Source: Sediminicoccus rosea
GTDB taxonomy: Bacteria > Pseudomonadota > Alphaproteobacteria > Acetobacterales > Acetobacteraceae
Reading direction: 5' to 3'
DNA length: 64,000 bases
NCBI RefSeq assembly: GCF_033547095.1
Contig: NZ_CP137852.1
Coordinates: 4,179,001-4,243,000 of the forward strand
The stretch's first letter is position 1, and the number at the start of each line of letters is the position of its first letter. Shown here one piece after another: positions 42,284 through 50,901 of the stretch. The notes beneath the pieces were generated by a model. The model made no database searches and was not told where the DNA came from. It worked only from the letters and a program-made list of their open reading frames with translations. The translations under genes were made by a program, and so were the position numbers.

Positions 42284-43714
42284 ATGCCCGCACCCCGCAC
42301 CCTCGCCGAACTCGAAGCCGATGTGGCGCGGGATCTCGACCTGACCGGCCACCCCCGCGCGCCCTGGCTTGCGGAAAAGCGGGTAGCGGGCGCGGCGGCG
42401 CTGGATGTCCTCATCATCGGCGGCGGTCAATGCGGCGTGGCGGTGGCGCATGCGCTGAAGCGCGACAAGGTGGACAACATCCTCGTGCTGGACCGCGCCG
42501 GCCAGGGCGAGGAAGGGCCCTGGACCACCTATGGCCGGATGCGCACGCTGCGCAGCCTGAAGGACATGACGGGCCCCGACCTGCGGCTGCCCAGCCTCAC
42601 CTACCAGTCCTGGCACGAGGCGAATTTCGGCACGGATGACTGGGCCGCGATGCGCTTCATCCCCAAGGAGCTCTGGAACGACTACCTGCTCTGGTTCCGC
42701 CGCGTGACCGGCGTGCCGGTGAGGAACGGCGTGGAGGCGGGCCTGATCTCCCCCGCCACGACGGAGGATGGCCTGCCCGCCTTCCGCGTCGAGACCAGCG
42801 CGGGGCCGCTGCATGCGCGCAAGGTGGTGCTGGCCACCGGGCAGGAGGGCATCGGCGGCTGGTGGATGCCGGAGCACATCGCCGCCCTGCCCCGCGCCTT
42901 CCGCGCCCACACCAACGAGGTGATCGATTTCGCCGCGCTCCGCGGCAAGGTGGTGGCCGTGCTGGGCGCCGGCGCCTCCGCCTTCGACAATGCCGCCGTC
43001 GCGCTGGAGCAAGGGGCGGCGGAGGTGCACATCTTCTGCCGCCGCGCGGAACTCATGGTGGTGCAGCCCTATCGCTGGCTCACCTTCGCGGGCTTCCTGC
43101 GCCATATGGGCGAGATGACGGATGAATGGCGCTGGCGCTTCATGTCCCATGTGCTGGGCATGCGCGAGGGCTTCGCGCAGGACCATTATGACCGCGTGAA
43201 GCGCTTCACGAATTTCCGCCTGCACACCGGCGCCGAATGGCAGGCCGCGCGCGTCGAGGGTGGCCGGGTGGTGCTGACCACGCCGCAGGGCGAATTCACC
43301 GCCGATTACTGCATCACCGGCACGGGCGTGCGGATGGATGCCAGCCTGCGCCCCGAGCTCGCCCTCTGCGCCGGCAACATCGCCACCTGGGGGGACCGCT
43401 ACACGCCACCCGCGGCCGAGGCCAATCCGCGCCTCGCCTGCTACCCCTACCTGAACGCCGACAGCGCCTTCGAGGAGAAGCGCCCGGGCGAGACGCCCTG
43501 GATCTCGGGCATCCATCTCTTCGGCATCGGCACGACGATGAGCTTCGGCCCGGCGGGCAGCTCGATCAACGCCATGGCGATCTCGGCGCCGCGGGTCGCG
43601 GCCGGCATCACGCGCAACCTCTTCGCCGAGGACATGCCGCGCCTCTATGCCGAGCTCTGCGCCTATGATGAGAAGCAGGTGCATGTGGACGCGGCCCGCC
43701 TGGCCGCGGAGTAG
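42284..43714 (+). CDS. FAD/NAD(P)-binding oxidoreductase (monooxygenase-like)
   Basis: A 476-residue flavoprotein. The FAD Rossmann motif GGGQCG is at 46-51 and a second nucleotide motif GAGASA at 228-233, as in lysine/ornithine N-monooxygenases and flavin monooxygenases. It keeps GPWTTYGRMRTLRSLKD and VVLATGQEG, typical for the group. There is no signal peptide. Substrate unknown. It is followed closely by the DMT permease gene on the same strand. Confidence 0.88.
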   Translation: MPAPRTLAELEADVARDLDLTGHPRAPWLAEKRVAGAAALDVLIIGGGQCGVAVAHALKRDKVDNILVLDRAGQGEEGPWTTYGRMRTLRSLKDMTGPDLRLPSLTYQSWHEANFGTDDWAAMRFIPKELWNDYLLWFRRVTGVPVRNGVEAGLISPATTEDGLPAFRVETSAGPLHARKVVLATGQEGIGGWWMPEHIAALPRAFRAHTNEVIDFAALRGKVVAVLGAGASAFDNAAVALEQGAAEVHIFCRRAELMVVQPYRWLTFAGFLRHMGEMTDEWRWRFMSHVLGMREGFAQDHYDRVKRFTNFRLHTGAEWQAARVEGGRVVLTTPQGEFTADYCITGTGVRMDASLRPELALCAGNIATWGDRYTPPAAEANPRLACYPYLNADSAFEEKRPGETPWISGIHLFGIGTTMSFGPAGSSINAMAISAPRVAAGITRNLFAEDMPRLYAELCAYDEKQVHVDAARLAAE

Positions 43715-43752
43715 CCGCCCTGGCCCCTGACAACCGCAAAGGCCTGCTGCTG

Positions 43753-44583
43753 ATGGTGGCGGCCATGTTCGTCTTCGGCTGCCAGGACGCGATCTCGCGC
43801 TACCTCGCCGAGGTCTATTCGGTGCTGGGCATCCTGCTCATCCGCTACTGGTTCTTCGCGGGCTTCGTGGTGCTGCGCGCGGTGCGCGCGCCGGGCGGCC
43901 TGCCGCGCGTGATCCAGAGCCGGCGGCCCTACCTGCAATGCCTGCGCGGCGTGATGCTGGTGGTGCAGGTCTGGATGATCGTGAACGCCTTCATGCTGCT
44001 CGGCCTCGTCGAGACGCATGCGATCTTCGCCTGCTACCCGCTGATCATCACCGCACTTGCCGGCCCGGTGCTGGGTGAGCGCGTCTCGCTCATGCGCTGG
44101 CTCACCATCCTGGCGGGCGCGCTCGGCGTGCTGCTGATCCTGCGGCCGGGGCCCGGCATGTTCTCGCCCGCCGCACTGCTGGTGCTGCTGGCGGCGCTGA
44201 ACTTCGCGGCCTATGGGCTGATCACGCGCCTCGTCGCGCGCGATGATCCGCCGGATACGAGCTTCTTCTACACCGGCCTCGCGGGGGCGGCCGCGGTCAC
44301 GCTGCTCACGCCCTGGATCTGGACGCCGATCGCCTTCGCCGATTGGGGCTGGATGGCGCTGCTCTGCGTCTCCGGCACGCTCGGCCACTACTTCCTGATC
44401 CGCGCGCTGGATCTGGCGGAGGCGAGCCGGCTGCAGCCACTCGCCTATCTCCAGCTGGTCTTCGCCGCGGCCCTCGGCGTGCTGGTGTTCGCCGAGCCGC
44501 TGCCCTGGACGACGGTGCTGGGCGGGGCGATGGTCGTCGTCGCGGGCCTCGTGAACCTGCGGCTCACACGGCTGGGGCGTTAG
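43753..44583 (+). CDS. DMT-superfamily permease (EamA domains)
   Basis: A polytopic carrier of about 276 residues with ten predicted helices in two EamA repeats; such proteins export or import small metabolites and amino acids. The first visible ATG is 43753, but the reading frame continues upstream without a stop back to a CTG at 43720 (reading DNRKGLLL before the ATG), which resembles how family members begin. The true start may therefore be a non-ATG codon. It lies 38 bp after the oxidoreductase gene. The stop overlaps that of the convergent TctC gene. Confidence 0.88.
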   Translation: MVAAMFVFGCQDAISRYLAEVYSVLGILLIRYWFFAGFVVLRAVRAPGGLPRVIQSRRPYLQCLRGVMLVVQVWMIVNAFMLLGLVETHAIFACYPLIITALAGPVLGERVSLMRWLTILAGALGVLLILRPGPGMFSPAALLVLLAALNFAAYGLITRLVARDDPPDTSFFYTGLAGAAAVTLLTPWIWTPIAFADWGWMALLCVSGTLGHYFLIRALDLAEASRLQPLAYLQLVFAAALGVLVFAEPLPWTTVLGGAMVVVAGLVNLRLTRLGR

Positions 44584-45602
44584 CCTGGCGTGACGTTGTT
44601 CGCGCGGATCACCTCGCGCCAGCGCGCCACCTCGCGGCCGACCAGCGCGGTCATCATCGCCGGGTCCATGTTCGTGCCCTCGACGCCGAGGCCCGAGAGG
44701 CGCTCCGTCACCTCGGGCATGGCCAGGACGGCGCGCAGCTCGGCGACCCAGCGCACCGCGATGGCGGGGGGCAGGCCGGCGGTGGCGCAGAAGCCGAACC
44801 AGTTCATGCCCACCGCATCGGCGAGGCCAAGCTCGGGGAAGCAGGGCACATCGGGCAGCGCCGCGCTGCGCTCGGGCGAGCTGACGGCCAGGGCGCGCAG
44901 CCGGCCGGCACGGATATGGCCGATGGCGGCACTCAGCGTGTCGAACATCACGGGCACCGTGCCCGCGATCACGTCCACATGCAGCTGGGCCGAGCCGCGA
45001 TAGCCGACCAGCGTGGCATCCATCCCCGCCGCCTTCTGCAGCGCGAGGCCGATGAGGTGCGAGGCGGTGCCGGTGCCGCCATAGCCGAGCGTGAAGGCGC
45101 TGCCCTGGGCGCGCGCCATGGCCAGCAGCGCCCGCGCATCCTGCGCCGGAAAGCTCGGATTCACCGCCAGCACCATGGGCAGCGCGCCCAGCAGGCCGAG
45201 ATGGGTGAAGTCCCGCTGCGCGTCATAGGTGATGTTGGGGAAGAGCGTGGGCGAGGCCGCGTGCGGCGCGAAATTGCTCACCATCACCAGGTATTGGTCG
45301 CCGCGCGCCTGGGCCAGGAGGTTGGCCGCCACGGTGCCGCCGGCGCCCGCGCGATTGTCCACCACCACGGGCTGGCCGAGGCGGGGTGCGACACGCTCGC
45401 CCAGCAGCCGGGCCAGGATGTCGGCCGTGCCGGCCGGCGGGAAGGGCACCACCCAGCGGATGGAACGCTCGGGCCAGGCGGCCTGGGCGCTGGCGCCGCC
45501 GCTGGCCGCCGCAAGCCCGGCCGCCGCCAGCAGGCTGCGGCGCGGCACGCCGCGGGATCGTGCATCTGCCGGATTTGGCGGCAGTGGCAGGTGCTGGCGC
45601 AT
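44580..45602 (-). CDS. TctC/Bug-family periplasmic binding protein
   Basis: A 340-residue solute-binding protein of tripartite tricarboxylate transporters (Bug family). It has a twin-arginine-like or Sec signal (PRRSLLAAAGLAAASGGASAQA, cut in two by the signal cleavage near residue 41) and the family hallmarks WPERSIRWVVPFPPAG, DILARLLG and VVDNRAGAGG. No TctA or TctB membrane gene is in the window, so it is an orphan that may work with a shared transporter. The N-terminal 20 residues before the signal make a shorter start possible. It is divergent from the NtaA-type gene. Confidence 0.93.
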   Translation of the reverse strand: MRQHLPLPPNPADARSRGVPRRSLLAAAGLAAASGGASAQAAWPERSIRWVVPFPPAGTADILARLLGERVAPRLGQPVVVDNRAGAGGTVAANLLAQARGDQYLVMVSNFAPHAASPTLFPNITYDAQRDFTHLGLLGALPMVLAVNPSFPAQDARALLAMARAQGSAFTLGYGGTGTASHLIGLALQKAAGMDATLVGYRGSAQLHVDVIAGTVPVMFDTLSAAIGHIRAGRLRALAVSSPERSAALPDVPCFPELGLADAVGMNWFGFCATAGLPPAIAVRWVAELRAVLAMPEVTERLSGLGVEGTNMDPAMMTALVGREVARWREVIRANNVTPG

Positions 45603-45696
45603 GCGGAATCCCCTGGGATGAGGTGGCTGACATCCAGGATCAGCAAGCCGCGTGCCGCGCTGGTCACCTTCTTGCTAGGCAAGCGGGAAGCACCTC

Positions 45697-47004
45697 ATGA
45701 CGGGAGCGCCCATGCGCCAGATGCACCTCGGCCTCTTCCTGCTCGGCACCGGCAGCCATGTGGCCGGCTGGCGCATGCCGGGCGCCGTCACCAGCTTCCA
45801 GGACATCGCCGCCATCCGCGCCATGGCCGCGCAGGCCGAGCGCGCCTGCTTCGACCTGATCTTCATGGGCGACAACCTCTACGCCGACCCCGACGCCCAC
45901 CCCTCCTACACGCTGCGGCTCGAGCCGCTGACCATGCTGGCCGCACTCGCGATGACGACCACGCATATCGGCCTCGGTGCCACCGTCTCCACCACCTACA
46001 GCGACCCCTGGAGTGTCGCGCGCGCCTTCGCCTCGCTCGATCACATCAGCGGCGGGCGGGCGGCGTGGAATGCCGTCACCACCTCCAGCGCGCTGGCCGG
46101 TGCCAATTTCGGCCGCGTCCACCCGAACCATGCGGAGCGCTATGCGGTGGCGGGCGAGTTCCTGGACGTGGTGATGGGCCTCTGGGATGGCTGGGCGGAT
46201 GGCGCGCTGGTGGCCGACCGCGCGACGGGCCAGTACCTGGACCCCGCCAAGCTGCGCGTGCTGAACCACAATGGCCCGCATTTCCAGGTGAAAGGCCCGC
46301 TGAACATCGGCCGCACGCCCCAGGGAAGGCCGGTGATCCTGCAGGCCGGCGGCTCCGAGCCTGGTCTCGATCTCGCGGCGCGCAGCGCGGATGTGGTGTT
46401 TTCCGTCGTGCAGGATCTGGGCGAGGCGCGGGCGCAATATGCTGCGCTGAAATCCCGCCTGGCGCGGCATGGCCGCCGCCCGGAGGATGTCTCCGTGCTG
46501 CCCGGCGTGATGCCCGTGGTGGGCCGCACCGAGCGCGAGGCGCTGGACAAGCTCGCGGTGCTGCAAGGCTTCATCAACCCGCAGAACGCACGCATGCTGC
46601 TGGCCGAGCGGCTGGGCGTGAATCTCGACGCGCATGAGATGGACGCGCCGCTCAATGCCGTGCCGCTGAAGGAGGGCAGCCACGGCTTCACGCAGTCCCT
46701 GCTGAACAAGGCGCGGCGCGACAACCTGACCCTGCGCGATGTCTACAACCTGCTGGGGGCCGCGCGCGGCCACTGGGTGCTTTGCGGCTCGGCCGAGCAG
46801 GTGGCCGACACCTTGCAGGCCTGGTTCGAGGGCGGGGCCGCGGATGGCTTCAACGTGATGCCCTCGCATTTCCCCGACGGCTTCGAGGATTTCATCGAGC
46901 TCGTCGTGCCCATCCTGCAGGCGCGCGGGCTGTTCCGCACCCGCTATGCCGGGCCCATGCTGCGCGACCAGCTGGGACTCGCGCGGCCGCCCAGCCCCTT
47001 CTAG
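45697..47004 (+). CDS. NtaA/SnaA/DszA-family FMNH2-dependent monooxygenase
   Basis: A luciferase-like TIM-barrel enzyme, 435 residues, that uses reduced FMN and oxygen to attack C-N or C-S bonds, as in nitrilotriacetate or dibenzothiophene-sulfone degradation. Family segments: AQAERACFDLIFMGDNL, IGLGATVSTTYSDPWSVARAFASLDHIS, GRAAWNAVTTS and PVILQAGGSEPGLDLAARSADVVF. A start at ATG 45712 with GGGAG just before it is equally likely. It needs a flavin reductase, which is not in the window. It is convergent with the racemase-like gene (stops overlap by 4 bp). Confidence 0.93.
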   Translation: MTGAPMRQMHLGLFLLGTGSHVAGWRMPGAVTSFQDIAAIRAMAAQAERACFDLIFMGDNLYADPDAHPSYTLRLEPLTMLAALAMTTTHIGLGATVSTTYSDPWSVARAFASLDHISGGRAAWNAVTTSSALAGANFGRVHPNHAERYAVAGEFLDVVMGLWDGWADGALVADRATGQYLDPAKLRVLNHNGPHFQVKGPLNIGRTPQGRPVILQAGGSEPGLDLAARSADVVFSVVQDLGEARAQYAALKSRLARHGRRPEDVSVLPGVMPVVGRTEREALDKLAVLQGFINPQNARMLLAERLGVNLDAHEMDAPLNAVPLKEGSHGFTQSLLNKARRDNLTLRDVYNLLGAARGHWVLCGSAEQVADTLQAWFEGGAADGFNVMPSHFPDGFEDFIELVVPILQARGLFRTRYAGPMLRDQLGLARPPSPF

Positions 47005-47732
47005 CCCTTCAGCATCGCCGCCAGCTCGGGCGAGAGGCCGATGGAATTGCGCCCGCGCGGCGCGGCGAAGCTGCCGGCGGAAGGCTTGGGGAGTTTCAGC
47101 GTGACCAGCATCTCGGCCAGCTTCACGCCGCAGGCCATGCCGTCCAGCAGCGGCACGGCAGCCTCCGCCTGCATCCGCGCCGCATAGCCGGCGAGTGCGG
47201 CACCACCCAGGATCACGCTCTCCGCCCCTTCCGAGACGGCGCGCGCGATGCCGGAAGCGACCTTGCGCTGCACGCCCTCAGGGTCGCGCACGCTTTCCTG
47301 CGGGGTCGCGTCCACGCCCACCAGCGAGGCGAGGCGCCCGGCCAGCCCGTGCTGCGCGATGCGCTCGCGATAGGTGTCCACGCCACCGAAGGTGACCAGG
47401 CCGAAGCGCCCGCCCACCAGGCAGGCGGTGAAGCAGGCGGCCTCGGTCATGCCCACCACCGGGCAGGGCATGAGCTGGCGCGCCGCCTCCAGCGCCGTGT
47501 CATGGCTGACGGCCAGCACCACGCCATCCACCTGGCCCGCATGCTCGGCGAGAAGGGCCAGCAGCGCATGGCCCGCGATGATGTTCTCGGCGCGGCTGCT
47601 GATCACCTCGGGCCCGAAGCGGGGCGTGGCGGCGATGATCTCGGTGCCCGGGCTGGCCGCGGCGCGGGCGGCCTCGGCGCACATCGCCGTGATGGCCTGG
47701 GTGGTGTTGGCATTGGCGATCAGCAGACGCAT
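47001..47732 (-). CDS. Asp/Glu/hydantoin racemase family protein lacking both catalytic cysteines
   Basis: A 243-residue member of the aspartate/glutamate/hydantoin racemase superfamily, recognised from MRLLIANANTTQAITAM, IVGMTEAACFTACLVGGRFGLVTF-like context and HGLAGRLASL. In hydantoin racemases the two acid-base cysteines lie in an IACxGDPG-like loop and an LGCAGM loop. Here the loops read LAVSHDTAL (V75/S76) and LGGAALAG (G177/A178), so neither cysteine is at the expected place. It may be inactive as a racemase or do other chemistry, for example a decarboxylase or isomerase. ATG 47732 is the family-like start. It is divergent from the second M20 gene. Confidence 0.85.
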   Translation of the reverse strand: MRLLIANANTTQAITAMCAEAARAAASPGTEIIAATPRFGPEVISSRAENIIAGHALLALLAEHAGQVDGVVLAVSHDTALEAARQLMPCPVVGMTEAACFTACLVGGRFGLVTFGGVDTYRERIAQHGLAGRLASLVGVDATPQESVRDPEGVQRKVASGIARAVSEGAESVILGGAALAGYAARMQAEAAVPLLDGMACGVKLAEMLVTLKLPKPSAGSFAAPRGRNSIGLSPELAAMLKG

Positions 47733-47794
47733 CCTGTGTTCCCTGTTCCCATTTCGCGCGGCGATCCCGCCATGCGACACGAAAAGAGGACTCC

Positions 47795-48925
47795 ATGGAA
47801 GCCAAGCTCGACCTGCCCTTCGACAATGAAGCGATGCTCGCGGGGCTTCGCACCTGGGTCGAGTGCGAAAGCCCGACGCATGATGCCGCCGCCGTGAACC
47901 GCATGATGGCGCTGGCCGCGCGGCACCTGGCGCTGATGGGTGCGACCGTCGAGACGATTCCCGGCCGCATGGGCTTCGGCGACTGCGTCCGCGCCCGCCT
48001 CCCGCACACGAGCAACGAGCCCGGCATCCTGGTGATGGCGCATCTCGACACGGTGCACCCGGTCGGCACGCTGGCCAATGGCCTGCCCTTCCGCCGCGAG
48101 GGCGACAAGGCCTATGGGCCCGGCATCCAGGACATGAAGGGCGGCACCTATCTCGCGATCGAGGCGATCCGCCAGCTCGCCATCGCCGGCATCGCCACCT
48201 CCAAGCCCGTGACCGTCCTGCTGACGCCCGATGAAGAGGTCGGCAGCCCCTCCACGCGGGACCTGATCGAGGCCGAGGCGGCGCGCCACTCGGTGGTGCT
48301 GGTGCCCGAGCCCGCGCGGCCCGATGGCGGCGTCGTCACCGGCCGCTATGCCATCGCGCGCTTCAACCTGCGCACCACCGGCAAGCCCTCCCATGCCGGC
48401 GCGCGGCTGGGCGAGGGCCGCAGCGCCATTCGCGAGATGTGCAAGCAGGTCATCGCCATCGAGGAGATGACGACCGAGGCCTGCACCTTCTCGGTCGGCG
48501 TCATCCATGCCGGGCAATGGGTGAATTGCGTGGCGACCTATTGCGACGCCGAGGCGCTCTCCATGGCCAAGCGCCAGGAGGATCTGGATGCGGCGGTCGA
48601 GATCATGCTGAACCGCAAGGCCACCGGGAATGACGTGTCGCTCGAGGTCACGCGCGGCGTGACCCGCCCCGTCTGGGAGCCGGATGCCAAGGTGATGGCG
48701 CTGCACGCCAAGGCCGAGGCCATCGCCAAGCGCCTGGGCTTCGCCCTGCCGCACCAATCCTCGGGCGGCGGCTCGGACGGCAATTTCACCGGCGCCATGG
48801 GCATCCCGACGCTGGATGGCCTCGGCATCATCGGCGCCCAGGCGCATACGCTGGAGGAGCATGTGATCGTCAGCAGCATGGCGCCGCGGGCCAAGCTGTT
48901 TGCCGGGCTGCTCCAAAGCGTCTGA
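47795..48925 (+). CDS. M20 family carboxypeptidase (CPG2-like)
   Basis: A 376-residue zinc exopeptidase related to glutamate carboxypeptidase. The metal and catalytic motifs MAHLDTVHPVG, GPGIQDMKGG and TPDEEVGSPS are intact, and GGGSDGNFTG marks the C-terminal catalytic part. There is no signal peptide, so it is cytoplasmic, unlike secreted CPG2. Divergent from the racemase-like gene (62 bp between starts), suggesting joint use in breakdown of an N-acyl or N-carbamoyl amino acid. Confidence 0.93.
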   Translation: MEAKLDLPFDNEAMLAGLRTWVECESPTHDAAAVNRMMALAARHLALMGATVETIPGRMGFGDCVRARLPHTSNEPGILVMAHLDTVHPVGTLANGLPFRREGDKAYGPGIQDMKGGTYLAIEAIRQLAIAGIATSKPVTVLLTPDEEVGSPSTRDLIEAEAARHSVVLVPEPARPDGGVVTGRYAIARFNLRTTGKPSHAGARLGEGRSAIREMCKQVIAIEEMTTEACTFSVGVIHAGQWVNCVATYCDAEALSMAKRQEDLDAAVEIMLNRKATGNDVSLEVTRGVTRPVWEPDAKVMALHAKAEAIAKRLGFALPHQSSGGGSDGNFTGAMGIPTLDGLGIIGAQAHTLEEHVIVSSMAPRAKLFAGLLQSV

Positions 48926-49001
48926 TCGGCAACACCTATCGTGATGATCGTTTCTTCGGTCTCACGCCTATCGAAGTCCTGGCGATAAATCTTCTCTCAC
49001 C

Positions 49002-49022
49002 GGCGGGGGATCACCCCCCGCC
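49002..49022 (+). promoter_or_regulatory. 5'-leader hairpin of small secreted protein gene
   Basis: GGCGGGGG (49002-49009) pairs with CCCCCGCC (49015-49022) around a 5-nt loop. It lies 23 bp ahead of the ATG at 49046, just before the ribosome site GAGAGAAGGA. It may stabilise the leader or end transcription from the M20 gene; there is no T run. The 120-bp gap also has a repeated CCTATCG word. Confidence 0.5.
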
Positions 49023-49045
49023 CCGCAGAGAGAAGGACCACCGCC

Positions 49046-49306
49046 ATGCGCCGCACCGCTTTCGCCGCCGCCCTGCTGATCGCCGGTTTCGCGGGCGCCA
49101 CCTCTGCCTCCGCGCAGGGCATCGCCCCCAATGGCGCGGTGTTCGGTCAGGCCTGGAACCTGCCGCAGGACTTCTCCTCGATGAAGGCCATGGAGACCAA
49201 GCAGGGCTCCGGCTCCACCGCTGACCGCGCGGCCCGCGCCGCCCGCCAGGCGCAGTTCAACCAGAACTTCCCCGGCACGCCGATCCGCCGCACGGCAGCC
49301 CACTGA
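49046..49306 (+). CDS. small secreted protein, paralogue 1
   Basis: An 86-residue protein of unknown function. Residues 1-24 are a clear Sec signal peptide (MRRTAFAAALLIAGFAGATS, cut after SAQA-like ASAQ). The mature part starts GIAPNGAVFGQAWNLPQDF and ends with an Arg/Gln-rich segment RAARAARQAQFNQNFPGTPI. The same start and end patterns occur in the next gene, so the two form a paralogous pair. There are no cysteines. A good ribosome site and leader hairpin precede it. I do not recognise the family. Confidence 0.8.
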   Translation: MRRTAFAAALLIAGFAGATSASAQGIAPNGAVFGQAWNLPQDFSSMKAMETKQGSGSTADRAARAARQAQFNQNFPGTPIRRTAAH

Positions 49307-49404
49307 CCAGGGATCCCATGGGGGGCCCCGGCGGGGGGCGCGGAAACGAGGTGGCGCGGCCCGGCGGCTGCGTTACCCTGCCGCACAGGAGGAGAACCCG
49401 AAGC

Positions 49405-49884
49405 ATGAGACGGACTGCCCTCACCCTCATCCTGCTGCTGGCGCCCCTGGCGGCGCCGCAGGCCCAGGGTGTCGCGCCCAATGGGGTGATCTTCGGCGAT
49501 GGCCGGGACACCAGCCAGGACCTGACCCGCCCGGGAGAGGCGCGGGCGCGGCCCGATCCCACCTCCTCCGAGCGGGCCCGCCGGGCGGAGCGGCAGCGGC
49601 AGATGAACCAGAATTTCCCGGGGACGGGCCGGCCCGTCGCGGCGCCGCCCGCGCCCGCGACGGCACCGCCCACGCCGGTCGTCGCACCGGCGGCCCCCGC
49701 CGCCGCGCCGCGCGCCGCCGCGCCCACGGCCCCCAGCGCGCCGCGCCCGCAGCCCGCGGCCGGGCCCGCCGAACCCCGGGCCGGCACCGCGGCGCCACCG
49801 CCGGGGACGCGGGCGGCCCCGGTCCTGCTCCAGCCCGGTCAGTCCACCGGGGCGGCCAGGGGGGCGACGCCGGCCTCGCGGTAG
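49405..49884 (+). CDS. small secreted protein, paralogue 2, with Pro/Ala tail
   Basis: A 159-residue protein of unknown function. The signal peptide (1-20) begins MRRTALTLILLLAPL, and the mature part starts QGVAPNGVIFGDGRDTSQDL. ERARRAERQRQMNQNFPGT follows, closely matching the neighbour. After that come about 85 residues of Pro/Ala/Thr-rich low-complexity sequence, likely disordered. ATG 49405 has a strong AGGAGGAG ribosome site; in-frame sequence upstream of it looks non-coding. The 3' 46 bp overlap the 3' end of the convergent TAXI gene, so the tail may have grown into it. Confidence 0.78.
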   Translation: MRRTALTLILLLAPLAAPQAQGVAPNGVIFGDGRDTSQDLTRPGEARARPDPTSSERARRAERQRQMNQNFPGTGRPVAAPPAPATAPPTPVVAPAAPAAAPRAAAPTAPSAPRPQPAAGPAEPRAGTAAPPPGTRAAPVLLQPGQSTGAARGATPASR

Positions 49885-50795
49885 AAGCGCAGCGCGCCCG
49901 GGTGGAAGGGCAGCACGCGGTTGTGCACCGCATTCGCGGCCCGAGTCGTCGCCGCCACGGGGCCGATCTCCCGCGCCGGATCGGCCACGGACAGCACCAG
50001 TCGCGTGATGGCATAGGCCGTGGCGTCGCTCAGCGCGCGATTGGCGACGATGAAGTTCCAGGCCGCGAAGCTCTCGATCGGCGCGGTCTGGCCGGGATAG
50101 GTGCCGGGCGGCAGGGTGGTGGGCGCCAGCATGGGCAGGCGCTGCGTGACCCGCGCCGCCACCTCCGCCCCCGGGCCGAAGACCACGCCAGGGGCGCGGG
50201 CGAGTGCCGCCAGGATGGAGGGGATGGGCACGATGGCCCCCTGCCAGAGCGCGTCCATCCGGCCCGCGAGCAGCCCTTCGGTCATCTCGGCCGGGCTGCC
50301 GCTGACGATCTGGATGCGGATGCCCGCCGCCTCCGCCGCCGCCTGCAGGAAGGTCTCGGCCGGGCCGCGCGCGGGGCCGGCACCCACGCGCTTGCCGTCG
50401 AGCTGCGCGAAGCGGGTGAGGCCGCTGGCGGTCAGCGCCGCCACCTGGAAGCTCGTCTCATACATGGGCCAGAGGGCGCGCACGCGCGTGTGGCGCCGGC
50501 CGCCCGCCGCCGGCGTGCCCTGCACCGCATCCCAGGCGGAGCCGAGGAAGGCGGTGCCCAGCGCATTGGCATTGTCCTCCACGGCCGTCAGGTTCTGCAG
50601 CGAGCCGGTGCTGGCCGCCACCGTCGCCGTGATGCCGTGGCGCCCGAGCAGTGCCGCGATGGCCTCACCATAGGTGACGAAGGGGCTGCCCTGCCCCGCC
50701 GTGTGGATCACCAGCGCAGGTGCGGCGGTCTGCGCCGAGGCGCCGCCCGCGATGGCGAAGGCGGCGGGGGAGGCGAGCAGGGAGCGGCGCATCAT
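49839..50795 (-). CDS. TAXI-family TRAP transporter binding protein
   Basis: A 318-residue periplasmic substrate-binding protein of the TAXI (TRAP-associated extracytoplasmic immunogenic) family. It has a signal peptide (1-22, MMRRSLLASPAAFAIAGGAS), then TAGQGSPFVTYGEAIAALL and TGSLQNLTAVEDNANALGTAF, which match the family's ligand pocket region. No TRAP membrane subunits lie nearby, so it is an orphan like the TctC protein. The two Met codons at 50795 and 50792 cannot be told apart. It is divergent from the M81 gene; its end overlaps the secreted-protein gene by 46 bp. Confidence 0.85.
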   Translation of the reverse strand: MMRRSLLASPAAFAIAGGASAQTAAPALVIHTAGQGSPFVTYGEAIAALLGRHGITATVAASTGSLQNLTAVEDNANALGTAFLGSAWDAVQGTPAAGGRRHTRVRALWPMYETSFQVAALTASGLTRFAQLDGKRVGAGPARGPAETFLQAAAEAAGIRIQIVSGSPAEMTEGLLAGRMDALWQGAIVPIPSILAALARAPGVVFGPGAEVAARVTQRLPMLAPTTLPPGTYPGQTAPIESFAAWNFIVANRALSDATAYAITRLVLSVADPAREIGPVAATTRAANAVHNRVLPFHPGALRFYREAGVAPLAAPVD

Positions 50796-50901
50796 CCAGG
50801 TTGATCCTCGGTCGTTTCGGCGCGATGAAAGCACGATCCACCGCCGGCGAACCATCGGGTGGAGATGCATTTTTTCTGACACCCGCAACGCCCAGGACAG
50901 C

